Below, in pieces: positions 8,993 to 16,320 of a DNA stretch of 44,397 bases. Numbering within the stretch: position 1 is the stretch's first letter; each line of letters opens with the position of its first letter. Below the pieces are notes generated by a model that did not search any database, had not been told where the DNA came from, and saw only the letters and a list, made by a program, of their open reading frames with translations. Source of the stretch: Prevotellaceae bacterium (lineage in GTDB: Bacteria > Bacteroidota > Bacteroidia > Bacteroidales > Bacteroidaceae); NCBI GenBank assembly GCA_015257125.1, contig JABZKU010000020.1, positions 1 to 44,397 of the forward strand, written 5' to 3'. Made by a program: the position numbers and the translations under genes.

Positions 8993-9112
8993 CAAAATTT
9001 TACGGCGATGACGGGGTGCTTCGTGGGCTTTTGCGCGAGGGTGGGGTGGCTTTTGTGTTTTTTAGCCGAAGGACGTGGGGACTGTGGGGACGTTGCCTTC
9101 GGCTCGTTGGCG

Positions 9113-9152
9113 GAGAACAAAAAAACGATGCGCTCCTTGCGGAACGCATCGT
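9113..9152 (-). terminator. Intrinsic terminator after mreC
   Basis: On the minus strand a hairpin (arms ACGATGCG at 9125-9132 and CGCATCGT at 9145-9152, with an inner TCC/GGA pairing) is followed by seven T residues. It lies about 45 bp past the mreC stop codon and ends the purH-mreB-mreC cluster. Confidence 0.85.
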
Positions 9153-9195
9153 GAGGGGGTGAAAAAACACGCGGGACTTTACCCGAACGGGGGAT

Positions 9196-10047
9196 TTATT
9201 TCAAACTGTCAGCCTTGGCGCGGAGGCTGTCGATCTCGGCTTTGTAGGGGGTGAGGACGACATTGACGTCGCGGACGTTGCCGAAATCGGTGCCGAGCAC
9301 GACATCGAGGCGATAGCTCTGGCCGTCGGATGAATTGGTGACGCGGTGCACACGACCGACGAAGATGCCGGGGGGAAAGACGGAGGAGTAGCCGGAGGTC
9401 TCGATGATGTTGCCGGTGCGAACTTTGGCGTAGCGGGGCACATCGTCGACGTGGGCGCGGCGCGTGCTGCCGCCGTCCCAGAGCAGATAGCCGAAATAGT
9501 GGCTGCCGCGCACGCAGCAGGAGATGCTCGACTTGCTGTTGGTGACGGGAAGTACGAGGGAGTGGTGCGGACCGACGAGATAGATGATGCCGACCACGCC
9601 ACCGCCGCCCACAACGCCCATTTCGGGGCGGATGCCGTCGGCGCTTCCGCGGTCGATGACGAGGTAGCCGTCGCCGCCGGAGCGGATGTTGTTGCTCACC
9701 ACGCGGGAGTGGAGGAGGCGGTAGCCGTTGAGCTGTTGCAACACGCGGCGTTCGGTGTGGGTGCTGTCGTGTTGGGCTTCGGCGAGGGCGTCGCGCAGGG
9801 TGGCGTTCTCACGTTGCAGGCGGATGTTGTCGTCGGTGAGGGCGCTGTTGATGTTGCGGAGGTTGAAAAAACTCTCGGTCTCGGTGTAGGCACGGTTGAG
9901 GTGGGCGCTGCCTTCGCCGGCGGCGGTGAGCCACACGCTGCCTTGATAGTCGTTGAAGCGGAAAAGGAGGGTGAGACTCACGATTTCGAGCACGACGAAC
10001 AGGAAGATGTAGTTGTAGCGACGGAGAAAATCGAGAAGAATTTGCAT
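9196..10047 (-). CDS. mreC: Rod shape-determining protein MreC
   Basis: MreC is a membrane-anchored periplasmic protein that links the MreB filament to the elongation peptidoglycan synthases. The 283-residue protein has a short cytoplasmic N-terminus, one membrane helix (residues about 12 to 32, YIFLFVVLEIVSLTLLF), a predicted coiled coil (about 60 to 100, LTDDNIRLQRENATLRDALAE) and the beta-rich MreC domain with VIDRGSADGIRPEMGVV and GIIYLVGPHHSLVLPVTN. The length is typical for Bacteroidetes. It lies 330 bp from mreB with a possible terminator between them. mreD, which usually follows mreC, is absent here, and a strong terminator stands in its place. Confidence 0.93.
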   Translation of the reverse strand: MQILLDFLRRYNYIFLFVVLEIVSLTLLFRFNDYQGSVWLTAAGEGSAHLNRAYTETESFFNLRNINSALTDDNIRLQRENATLRDALAEAQHDSTHTERRVLQQLNGYRLLHSRVVSNNIRSGGDGYLVIDRGSADGIRPEMGVVGGGGVVGIIYLVGPHHSLVLPVTNSKSSISCCVRGSHYFGYLLWDGGSTRRAHVDDVPRYAKVRTGNIIETSGYSSVFPPGIFVGRVHRVTNSSDGQSYRLDVVLGTDFGNVRDVNVVLTPYKAEIDSLRAKADSLK

Positions 10048-10103
10048 GGGGTGGGGAGATTGACGGGGCTTTTGGCGTGCGGCAGGAGGTATTGAGGTGT
10101 TCC

Positions 10104-10198
10104 CGGTGCGTTGTTTCGCGGCTTTGGGCGGATTGGGGCATGCCGCCGTGGGATGCCGAATACAATCGGTGCGTTGTTTTACGACTTTGGACGGGTTG
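10104..10198. repeat. Imperfect direct repeat in the mreB-mreC gap
   Basis: Two 32-bp copies start 63 bp apart (10104-10135 and 10167-10198). Both open CGGTGCGTTGTTT and continue with related CTTTGGxCGGxTTG blocks. They look like a decayed tandem duplication. The 330-bp gap holds this repeat and a hairpin, and no gene is supported. Confidence 0.5.
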
Positions 10199-10223
10199 TC
10201 GCGCGCTTATAGGCTGCTGTGGC

Positions 10224-10266
10224 GCAAAAAGCCCAAGCGCCCCGCCCGAAAGGTCGGACGGGGCGC
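10224..10266 (-). terminator. Possible terminator or attenuator after mreB
   Basis: The minus strand forms a 12-bp GC hairpin with one wobble pair (arms 10255-10266 and 10237-10248, loop of six) followed after TTGGGC by five T residues. It stands about 110 bp past the mreB stop codon, so read-through into mreC may be reduced. The T-run is offset from the stem, which weakens the call. Confidence 0.5.
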
Positions 10267-10377
10267 CGGTTTGAAGGGGAGGCGTGCGGGAAAGCACGCG
10301 GGGTGCGCAGCAAAATGGGGGAGTTCGAAGGGAAGTTTCCCATCGGTTGGTGCGCGGATTCGTCGTTTTAGTGTCGC

Positions 10378-11415
10378 TTAGCGCATGAGGCAGGGATAGT
10401 CGTCGACATTTTCGAGCGCTTTGCCGGTGCCTTTCGCCACGCAGAGGAGGGGATCCTCGGCCACGTGGAAAGGAATGTTGATTTTTGCCGTCAAACGCTT
10501 GTCGAGACCGCGCAACAGGGCGCCGCCGCCGGTGAGATAGATGCCGTTCTTGACGATATCGGCGTAAAGTTCGGGAGGCGTGTTGCTCAATGCGTTGAGT
10601 ACGGCCGTTTCGATGCGCGCTACGGAGCGTTCGAGGCAGTGTGCGATCTCTTGGTAGCAGACTGACACTTCCATCGGGAGCGCTGTGATGCGATTCGGAC
10701 CGTGTACTACGTAATCGGCGGGGGCTTCGTTGGCGGGAAGCTCTGCCAACGCGCTGCCGACCTGGATTTTGATGCGCTCGGCCATACGTTCCGAAACAGA
10801 GACGTTGTGTTGGCGGCTCATGTACTCGCGAATGTCGGCCGTGAAGTCGTCACCGGCCATCTTAATGGAGTTGTTCGAAACGATACCGCCCATCGAGATG
10901 ACGGCAATCTCCGTAGTTCCGCCGCCGATGTCCACGACCATGTTGCCTTCAGGGGCATTTACGTCGAGACCGATACCGATGGCTGCGGCCATGGGCTCAT
11001 AAATGAGATAAACGTCGCGACCGCCGGCGTGTTCGGCGCTGTCGCGCACGGCACGGAGCTCAACTTCGGTGGAGCCGGAGGGCACTCCGATGACCATTCT
11101 TATGCTGGGAGTGAAGAGATGTCGGCTGGTTCGCACCATATTGATGAGGCCGCGCATCATTTGCTCGCAAGCGTTGAAGTCGGCAATCACGCCATCTTGC
11201 AAAGGACGGATCACGCGGATCTTTTCGCTCGTCTTTTCATACATGAGCTTGGCGCGTTCGCCGACGGCGATGGTTTTGTCCGAGCTAGGATCGAGGGCAA
11301 CGACCGAAGGTTCGTTGACGGCGATCTCACCATCGGCAATAATGATGGTGTTGGCCGTGCCCAGGTCCATGGCCAGCTCGCGTTTCATCGAGAAAAAGGA
11401 GGAGAAAATTCCCAT
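10378..11415 (-). CDS. mreB: Rod shape-determining protein MreB
   Basis: MreB is the bacterial actin that guides side-wall peptidoglycan synthesis. The 345-residue protein has the actin-fold nucleotide motifs in order: phosphate-1 loop MDLGTANTIII near residue 17, connect and phosphate-2 region MVVDIGGGTTEIAVIS, and adenosine motif GIYLTGGGALLRGLDKRL. The N-terminal MGIFSSFFSMKRELA matches the short membrane-binding lead seen in other MreB proteins. Length is normal. It follows the IMP cyclohydrolase gene after 70 bp with no promoter in between, an order known from other Bacteroidales, so the two are probably co-transcribed. Confidence 0.96.
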   Translation of the reverse strand: MGIFSSFFSMKRELAMDLGTANTIIIADGEIAVNEPSVVALDPSSDKTIAVGERAKLMYEKTSEKIRVIRPLQDGVIADFNACEQMMRGLINMVRTSRHLFTPSIRMVIGVPSGSTEVELRAVRDSAEHAGGRDVYLIYEPMAAAIGIGLDVNAPEGNMVVDIGGGTTEIAVISMGGIVSNNSIKMAGDDFTADIREYMSRQHNVSVSERMAERIKIQVGSALAELPANEAPADYVVHGPNRITALPMEVSVCYQEIAHCLERSVARIETAVLNALSNTPPELYADIVKNGIYLTGGGALLRGLDKRLTAKINIPFHVAEDPLLCVAKGTGKALENVDDYPCLMR

Positions 11416-11485
11416 TGGGCAATGCGGTTGTTAGAAAGTGGAGCTAGGGAAGTAGCTTGTTGGGTGAATGTTTCCGAATTGTGCG

Positions 11486-12082
11486 TCAGGCCTTTTCGAA
11501 CCAGTCGTGGATGGCCGTGTCGTAGTGTGAAGAGGTGGCGAAAGCGCGTGTGGCAAAGCCGCGACGCTCGTCGAGTGTGGTTTCAGCGCCGCGCGCTTCT
11601 ACGATTTCGAGCAGGGGAGCGTAGTCCGATTTCGAAGAAACGATCACCACATCGTTGAAGTTTTTGGCCGCGGCGCGGATCAGTGAGATGCCGCCGATGT
11701 CAATTTTCTCAATGATGTCGGCTGCTGAGGCGCCGGAGGCCACAGTGTCTTCGAAAGGATAGAGATCCACGATCACCAAGTCGATGTTGCCGATCTCATA
11801 CTGTGCCATTTGCTGCACATCGTCGGCCAAATCGCGGCGACCGAGGATGCCGCCGAACACTTTGGGGTGAAGTGTTTTCACACGTCCGCCCAAAATGGAG
11901 GGATAGCCCGTGAGGTCTTCCACGCGTTCGCAGGGAAGTCCCAACGAACAGATAAAGTCGTGCGTGCCGCCCGTGGATAAGAATTGGACGCCGTGGCGAT
12001 GCAGGGCGCGGAGCAGCGGTTCGAGGCCGTCTTTGTGATAAACCGAGACGAGGGCGGTTTGGATTTTGCGATTTGTGGCCAT
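11486..12082 (-). CDS. purH: Stand-alone IMP cyclohydrolase (PurH N-terminal domain only)
   Basis: This 198-residue protein from the ATG at 12082 matches the IMP cyclohydrolase half of bifunctional PurH, which closes FAICAR to IMP in the last purine step. Recognisable blocks are TALVSVYHKDGLEPLL, FLSTGGTHDFICSLG, EDLTGYPSILGGRVKTLHPK, NIDLVIVDLYPFEDTV and IEKIDIGGISLIRAAAKNF. Full PurH has about 500 residues; here the frame stops just after SSHYDTAIHDWFEKA, where the AICAR transformylase domain should begin. The 70 bp up to mreB hold no remnant of it. Either the transformylase is a separate gene elsewhere or the pathway is incomplete. A TATATTTG promoter element lies 30 bp upstream. Confidence 0.88.
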   Translation of the reverse strand: MATNRKIQTALVSVYHKDGLEPLLRALHRHGVQFLSTGGTHDFICSLGLPCERVEDLTGYPSILGGRVKTLHPKVFGGILGRRDLADDVQQMAQYEIGNIDLVIVDLYPFEDTVASGASAADIIEKIDIGGISLIRAAAKNFNDVVIVSSKSDYAPLLEIVEARGAETTLDERRGFATRAFATSSHYDTAIHDWFEKA

Positions 12083-12111
12083 GCGCAATGTCGGAGTTTG
12101 GTATTTGGCCG

Positions 12112-12119
12112 CAAATATA
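12112..12119 (-). promoter_or_regulatory. -7 element for the purH-mreB-mreC cluster
   Basis: The minus strand reads TATATTTG, a full match to TAnnTTTG, 30 bp before the IMP cyclohydrolase ATG. A TTG at 12145-12143 is the nearest -33 candidate but its spacing of 23 is longer than the 20 seen elsewhere in the window. Confidence 0.6.
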
Positions 12120-12294
12120 CGGAAAACTTTTGGATTGGCGTGCAATTCCCCCGCGCATACTGCAAGACTTTGTGCGCAAAAAAAAGATTTTTTCCCGCCG
12201 GTCGTCTCTTGTCGCGCGCGTTCCCGCCGGTGTGGCGGATAAAGCGTGCGATGGCTCCGCACCGTGCGCCCCTTTTGAACGAAAAGTCCGTCCC

Positions 12295-12338
12295 AAAAAA
12301 GCGACCCCTCCCACTGTTTGTGTTGACAGCGGGAGGGG
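12295..12338 (-). terminator. Intrinsic terminator after the subtilase gene
   Basis: The minus strand forms a 13-bp stem with one G-T wobble (arms 12326-12338 and 12305-12317, loop of eight), followed by TCGC and six T residues. It ends the protease transcript about 60 bp past its stop codon. Together with the purH promoter it accounts for the 317-bp gap (12083 to 12399), which holds no other feature. Confidence 0.85.
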
Positions 12339-12399
12339 GGGCTATATATATAAGGAGTCGATGGCTCAAACGCGAGGCGAGCCCATGCGACTTTCGCGA

Positions 12400-14703
12400 T
12401 CAGTGCGTCACGATGAGGCGACGTGCCACGCGGGTGCCGGGCGTGGTGATCGAAAGCACATAGGCGCCGGCCTTAAACTGTGCGAGGTCGATCACTTCCT
12501 CGTGGGCTTGTTGCACCCCACTGAGGTGGCGTTGCAGCACCGCGCGTCCGTCGAGCGTATAGACCACCAGGGTGGCTTCGCGCTCGGGGTTGTTGAAGAG
12601 CACGCGCCAAGCAGCGGGCGTGCGCGAGATGCTTACCGGTTCGAGGCTGGCCGAAGGGCGCGCCAAACCTTCGAGTTTGCCGAGGCGAAGGGCTTCTTTC
12701 AGTCCCTCGTAGGCGTCGACCAGACCATAACCATAGTGGCTGTCCCAATCTTTGCCCTTCATGTCAGCGTGCTTGCGCGAAGTCTTTTTCAGAATCTCCA
12801 TCACCTGCTCGTGCGACAGGTGGGGATAAGCCTGCAACCACAGCGCAATCGTGCCGGCCATGAAGGGAGCCGCTTGCGAAGTGCCTTCCATCAGACCATA
12901 CCACGATTTGTCTCGCCCTCTGCCCACCGAAGTCGTCAGGAGCAAGTCTTCATCGCTGGAATCGAAGCCCTCGGCCAATTTGTTTTGCGCACTGTTGATG
13001 AGCGAACCGGGAGCCAACACGGCGGGTTTGAGATAGTTCTCGTTGAGGAACGGACCGTTGGACGAGAAACTGGTGATTTGTCCCACTTTCTCCTCACTGA
13101 TCTTTTCGCCCTTGTAGTCGGTGTTCGTGGCATAGGCACCTACGGCGATGGCGCGGGGGATGGAGGCCGCACCTTCGCCCACGATGTACTCGTCGTCGGC
13201 TTGGAGCGTTGCCGCCTCGTGGTCTTTCATGGCGCGCTTCGAAACGCCGGCCGAAATTCCGTTGCCGTCCACCCACACGTGGAGGTTTTCGGCCTTCTTG
13301 TTGTCGGATTTCGCCGTGATCTTGAAGCCGATTTTCATATTGATGTCGTCGGTCGCTCCGTCTTCCTCGTCTTCGTCGCCGGGGATCACGGCATTTTTCC
13401 AAGCCGCGCGGAGATCCAAGAAATAGCGGTGCAATTCGCGGTTGTTGTTGGCGTTGACCACGCCGAGTTCGCTGCTCTCGTCGATCACTTTTTTCCAATA
13501 TTCGGCCGTTTGCGGGAGCATTTCGCCGCCCGAATAGAGGAAGGGCGTGATTTCGAAGTGGGTTGCGCCGTCGGCCGCGCTGCCCCAGATGTCTACGTTG
13601 GTGTAGAATTGATCTTCCGCCTCGCCGTCGATCACACTTTGGAAGTCGACATCGACCAACAAGTATTTGGTTTCGCCGGGCGCGAGGGTGGCTTGCGAAT
13701 GGAGGTGCTGGTCGCCTTCGTTGCCCATGGCCGCCGTGATGAATCCGCCGCGGCCGTCCAGGAGTTTGTCGATGCTTTGGTCATAGTCCGTCGTGCCGTC
13801 GTGCGGACCCGTTTGGCTGCCGAAACTCATGTTGACCACCCAAGGTTGTTTGGCCTGTTGGGCATATTCCTTCACGAATTTCACATCCTCCATGATTTCC
13901 GCGTCGTCAAACGAGGAGGGAATCATGATGATGTCGGCTTCGGGCGCCACCCCTTTTAGGCCGGTGTTGCCGACTTCGCTGCCCGCCGCGATGTTCGTCA
14001 CGTGCGTGGCGTGTCCCGTCTCGCGTTTCGCGAGGTCGGTGCCGGTCGGGATCACAGCGGTGGGGCGGGTGTCCTTGTTCTCGGAGGCTTCGCTCGAATA
14101 GCCCGAACGATCCCAGAGCATCTTCACGCGCGAATTTTTCGACGTGGGGTCGAGAAACGCGGCGTGGCGGAATTCAAAACCTTGGTCGATGACGCCGATC
14201 ACGACCCCGCGGCCGGTGAAAGGGGTGTCGAGACCCGTGCCCGTGTGCACCTTGGTTACGCCCGCATCGGCGCGCGCTTTGTTGAGCGAAGGGCGGAAGC
14301 GACGGGGGAAAGTGAGGCGTTTCACCTCGGGGAGCGTCGACAGCGTGTCGAGCGCCGCGGCGGGCACGGTGGCCGTCACCATGGCGTCGGTGATCACGGT
14401 GGCCGTTCCGCCCAAAGCCGTGATGTGCGCCGCCACGTTCTCGGCCGCGCCTTCCACGGTCGAGATGCTCAGGCGCAAAGGCGCGTTGACGTTCACCACA
14501 CGGCCGCGCAGGCGGAGGTGCGTGTCGCTACTGTCGGCGCTGCTGCGTGTGGCATGGGCCAGTGCAGCGCGACGTTGTACGATTTGGCTGATCGCTGCGT
14601 CCATTTTGCCGGACGGGGCGGCTTGTTGTGCCGAGCCCTGCAGCGCGTAGCTCAGGCCACCGAACAAGAGGAGGCCAAATAACGGAAGACTATTATGTTT
14701 CAT
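12400..14703 (-). CDS. Secreted subtilisin-like (S8) peptidase with T9SS-type C-terminal domain
   Basis: The 767-residue protein starts at the ATG at 14703, which opens a signal peptide (MKHNSLPLFGLLLFGGLSYA...). The S8 catalytic triad is complete: Asp173 in VVIGVIDQGFEF, His231 in GHATHVTNIAAG, and Ser609 in GTSQAAPFMAG, with the oxyanion Asn probably in AMGNEGDQH. The stretch from His to Ser is unusually long (about 380 residues), so an extra domain is inserted, including an acidic loop GDEDEEDGATDD. Residues 1 to about 150 look like a propeptide. The last 75 residues (TLVVYTLDGRAVLQR ... FKAGAYVLSI ... RRLIV) resemble the type A sorting domain used by the type IX secretion system, so the enzyme is probably exported to the surface. 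Substrate unknown. Confidence 0.9.
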   Translation of the reverse strand: MKHNSLPLFGLLLFGGLSYALQGSAQQAAPSGKMDAAISQIVQRRAALAHATRSSADSSDTHLRLRGRVVNVNAPLRLSISTVEGAAENVAAHITALGGTATVITDAMVTATVPAAALDTLSTLPEVKRLTFPRRFRPSLNKARADAGVTKVHTGTGLDTPFTGRGVVIGVIDQGFEFRHAAFLDPTSKNSRVKMLWDRSGYSSEASENKDTRPTAVIPTGTDLAKRETGHATHVTNIAAGSEVGNTGLKGVAPEADIIMIPSSFDDAEIMEDVKFVKEYAQQAKQPWVVNMSFGSQTGPHDGTTDYDQSIDKLLDGRGGFITAAMGNEGDQHLHSQATLAPGETKYLLVDVDFQSVIDGEAEDQFYTNVDIWGSAADGATHFEITPFLYSGGEMLPQTAEYWKKVIDESSELGVVNANNNRELHRYFLDLRAAWKNAVIPGDEDEEDGATDDINMKIGFKITAKSDNKKAENLHVWVDGNGISAGVSKRAMKDHEAATLQADDEYIVGEGAASIPRAIAVGAYATNTDYKGEKISEEKVGQITSFSSNGPFLNENYLKPAVLAPGSLINSAQNKLAEGFDSSDEDLLLTTSVGRGRDKSWYGLMEGTSQAAPFMAGTIALWLQAYPHLSHEQVMEILKKTSRKHADMKGKDWDSHYGYGLVDAYEGLKEALRLGKLEGLARPSASLEPVSISRTPAAWRVLFNNPEREATLVVYTLDGRAVLQRHLSGVQQAHEEVIDLAQFKAGAYVLSITTPGTRVARRLIVTH

Positions 14704-14898
14704 TGAGATGAGAATTGATGCGAATTTCGCCCGAAAAAAAGGGCTTGACGGCGAAAATACGCATAAAATATGAATTGCAGGGGCGTTCGCCGCGGGAGAA
14801 TGCGCAAAAAATGCTTTTTCACCCCTTGCGAAGAGCGAAAAAAGCCTCGGCCGGCGCACCAATTCGGCGAAAAACGACAAACGGTGCGCGCGCTGCGC

Positions 14899-16152
14899 TT
14901 AAAGTTGTGCCGCGGTTTGCGTCGCGCGGCGGGCGATGCCTTCGGCCGCTGTGAGCCCCGTGAGCCAAGCCGCCGTGAGGTTGTAACCGCCCGTCACCCC
15001 GTCGATGTCGAGCACCTCGCCCGCAAAGAAAAGTCCCGGCACGAGCTTGCTTTCCATCGTCTTGGGCGACACGGACGACAGACTCACGCCGCCGCACGTC
15101 ACAAATTCGCCCTGATGGGTGGTGCGCCCCGCGATGGCATAGGCATCGGCCGTGAGCACGGTGGCCAAGCGGTTGAGTTGCTTGCGGTTGAGTTCGGCAC
15201 AGCGCCGGTCGGCCGGCACTTCGGCGCGCTCGAGGAGCAACGCCCACAGCCGACTCGGCAAGTCGAAGGCGCGCACGCTGCCCACAGTGCGACCTCCGTG
15301 TGCGGCAAACAGCGTGTGGAGCTCGCTCAGCGCAGAGGCGGTGTCGGACGTGCCGCACCAGCCGATGAGCAGCGTGCCGCGATGACCGGCATCGGCCAGC
15401 AGGCGCGCACCATAGGCCGAGAGGCGCAGCACACCCGGCCCACTCACGCCCTGGCGCGTGATGAGCAGCGGACCCTCGGCGCGCACTTTCGTTCCGCTCA
15501 GCGCGAGCGTCACTTCGCCCACCGTCACGCCCGAGAGGGCGGCGAGCGCCGGCGCTTCAAGGCGCAGGCCGAAGAGCGAAGGGCAGGGGGCGGCGATCTC
15601 GTGACCCATGGCGCGCCACGGGGCGAAGGCTTCCGGGCGCGACAAACCGCCGCAGGTCACCGCCACCTGCGCGAAGGGTGTCGAAGAGAGGGCGTCGCCG
15701 TGCCGATCGGTGAGCAGCAACGTGCCGTCGGCCTGCCGTTCCACCCCCTGCACGTCACAGCTTGTGCGCAGTTCCACGCCGACGCGCTGCAAGTGCGTGA
15801 GCAGGGCGTTGACCACGGTGTCCGACTGCTGCGAAGCGGGGAAAACGCGCCCTTCGGCCTCGACGCGCAGCGGTACGCCGATAGATTCCCACCACTGCAT
15901 GAGGGTTTTCGGCGGGGTGGCGCGCAGCAGGCGGCTCATCAGGCGCGCACCGCGCGGATACACCGCAGCGATGTCGTCGACGTGGGCAAAGGTGTTGGTC
16001 ACATTGCACCGGCCGCCGCCCGTGCTGCGCACTTTGGCGAGCGGCGTGCCGCTGCGTTCGAAAATCACTACCGGTTCGTGCGGCAAAAGCGTCTTGAGGC
16101 GGAGTGCAAGTAGGCAACCGGCTGCGCCGCCGCCGAGGATGGCTGTAGACAT
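14899..16152 (-). CDS. HI0933/YhiN-family FAD-dependent oxidoreductase
   Basis: The 417-residue protein from the ATG at 16152 starts MSTAILGGGAAGCLLALRL, a Rossmann GxGxxG FAD loop at residues 7 to 12. It continues with the acidic strand end VVIFERSG and then VRSTGGGRCNVTN, the signature of the HI0933-like (YhiN) flavoprotein family. The C-terminal FFAGEVLDIDGVTGGYNLTAAWLTG is the second FAD contact and is strongly conserved. Members are cytoplasmic and of uncertain function. The length is normal. A further 55 upstream codons are open but low in complexity and overlap a terminator, so they were not included. The antiporter gene lies upstream, separated by that terminator. Confidence 0.88.
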   Translation of the reverse strand: MSTAILGGGAAGCLLALRLKTLLPHEPVVIFERSGTPLAKVRSTGGGRCNVTNTFAHVDDIAAVYPRGARLMSRLLRATPPKTLMQWWESIGVPLRVEAEGRVFPASQQSDTVVNALLTHLQRVGVELRTSCDVQGVERQADGTLLLTDRHGDALSSTPFAQVAVTCGGLSRPEAFAPWRAMGHEIAAPCPSLFGLRLEAPALAALSGVTVGEVTLALSGTKVRAEGPLLITRQGVSGPGVLRLSAYGARLLADAGHRGTLLIGWCGTSDTASALSELHTLFAAHGGRTVGSVRAFDLPSRLWALLLERAEVPADRRCAELNRKQLNRLATVLTADAYAIAGRTTHQGEFVTCGGVSLSSVSPKTMESKLVPGLFFAGEVLDIDGVTGGYNLTAAWLTGLTAAEGIARRATQTAAQL

Positions 16153-16210
16153 GGGGAGAGAAAAGAGGGGAGAGTGGTGAAGAATAAAGAGAAGCGTGGG
16201 GAGAGGGGAC

Positions 16211-16269
16211 AAAAACGGGGACGTTTTGGGGAAAACTTGTGGAGTTTGCCTCAAAACGTCCCCATTTTT
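16211..16269 (-). terminator. Intrinsic terminator after the antiporter gene
   Basis: A 15-bp stem with one wobble pair (arms 16217-16231 and 16249-16263, GGGGACGTTTTG type) is flanked by A5 on the left and T6 on the right. The minus strand therefore shows a hairpin followed by five T residues about 60 bp past the antiporter stop codon. It could act on both strands. Confidence 0.82.
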
Positions 16270-16320
16270 TGTCGTCCGAAGTGGAGTTTTCGCCGAGCGT
16301 TGCCGTCGGCCGGCCATTTT

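Noticed and set aside
12073..13959. Plus-strand open frame of 628 codons opposite the subtilase gene
   Set aside because: The minus strand carries a complete S8 protease with catalytic triad; the plus-strand translation is compositionally biased and motif-free.
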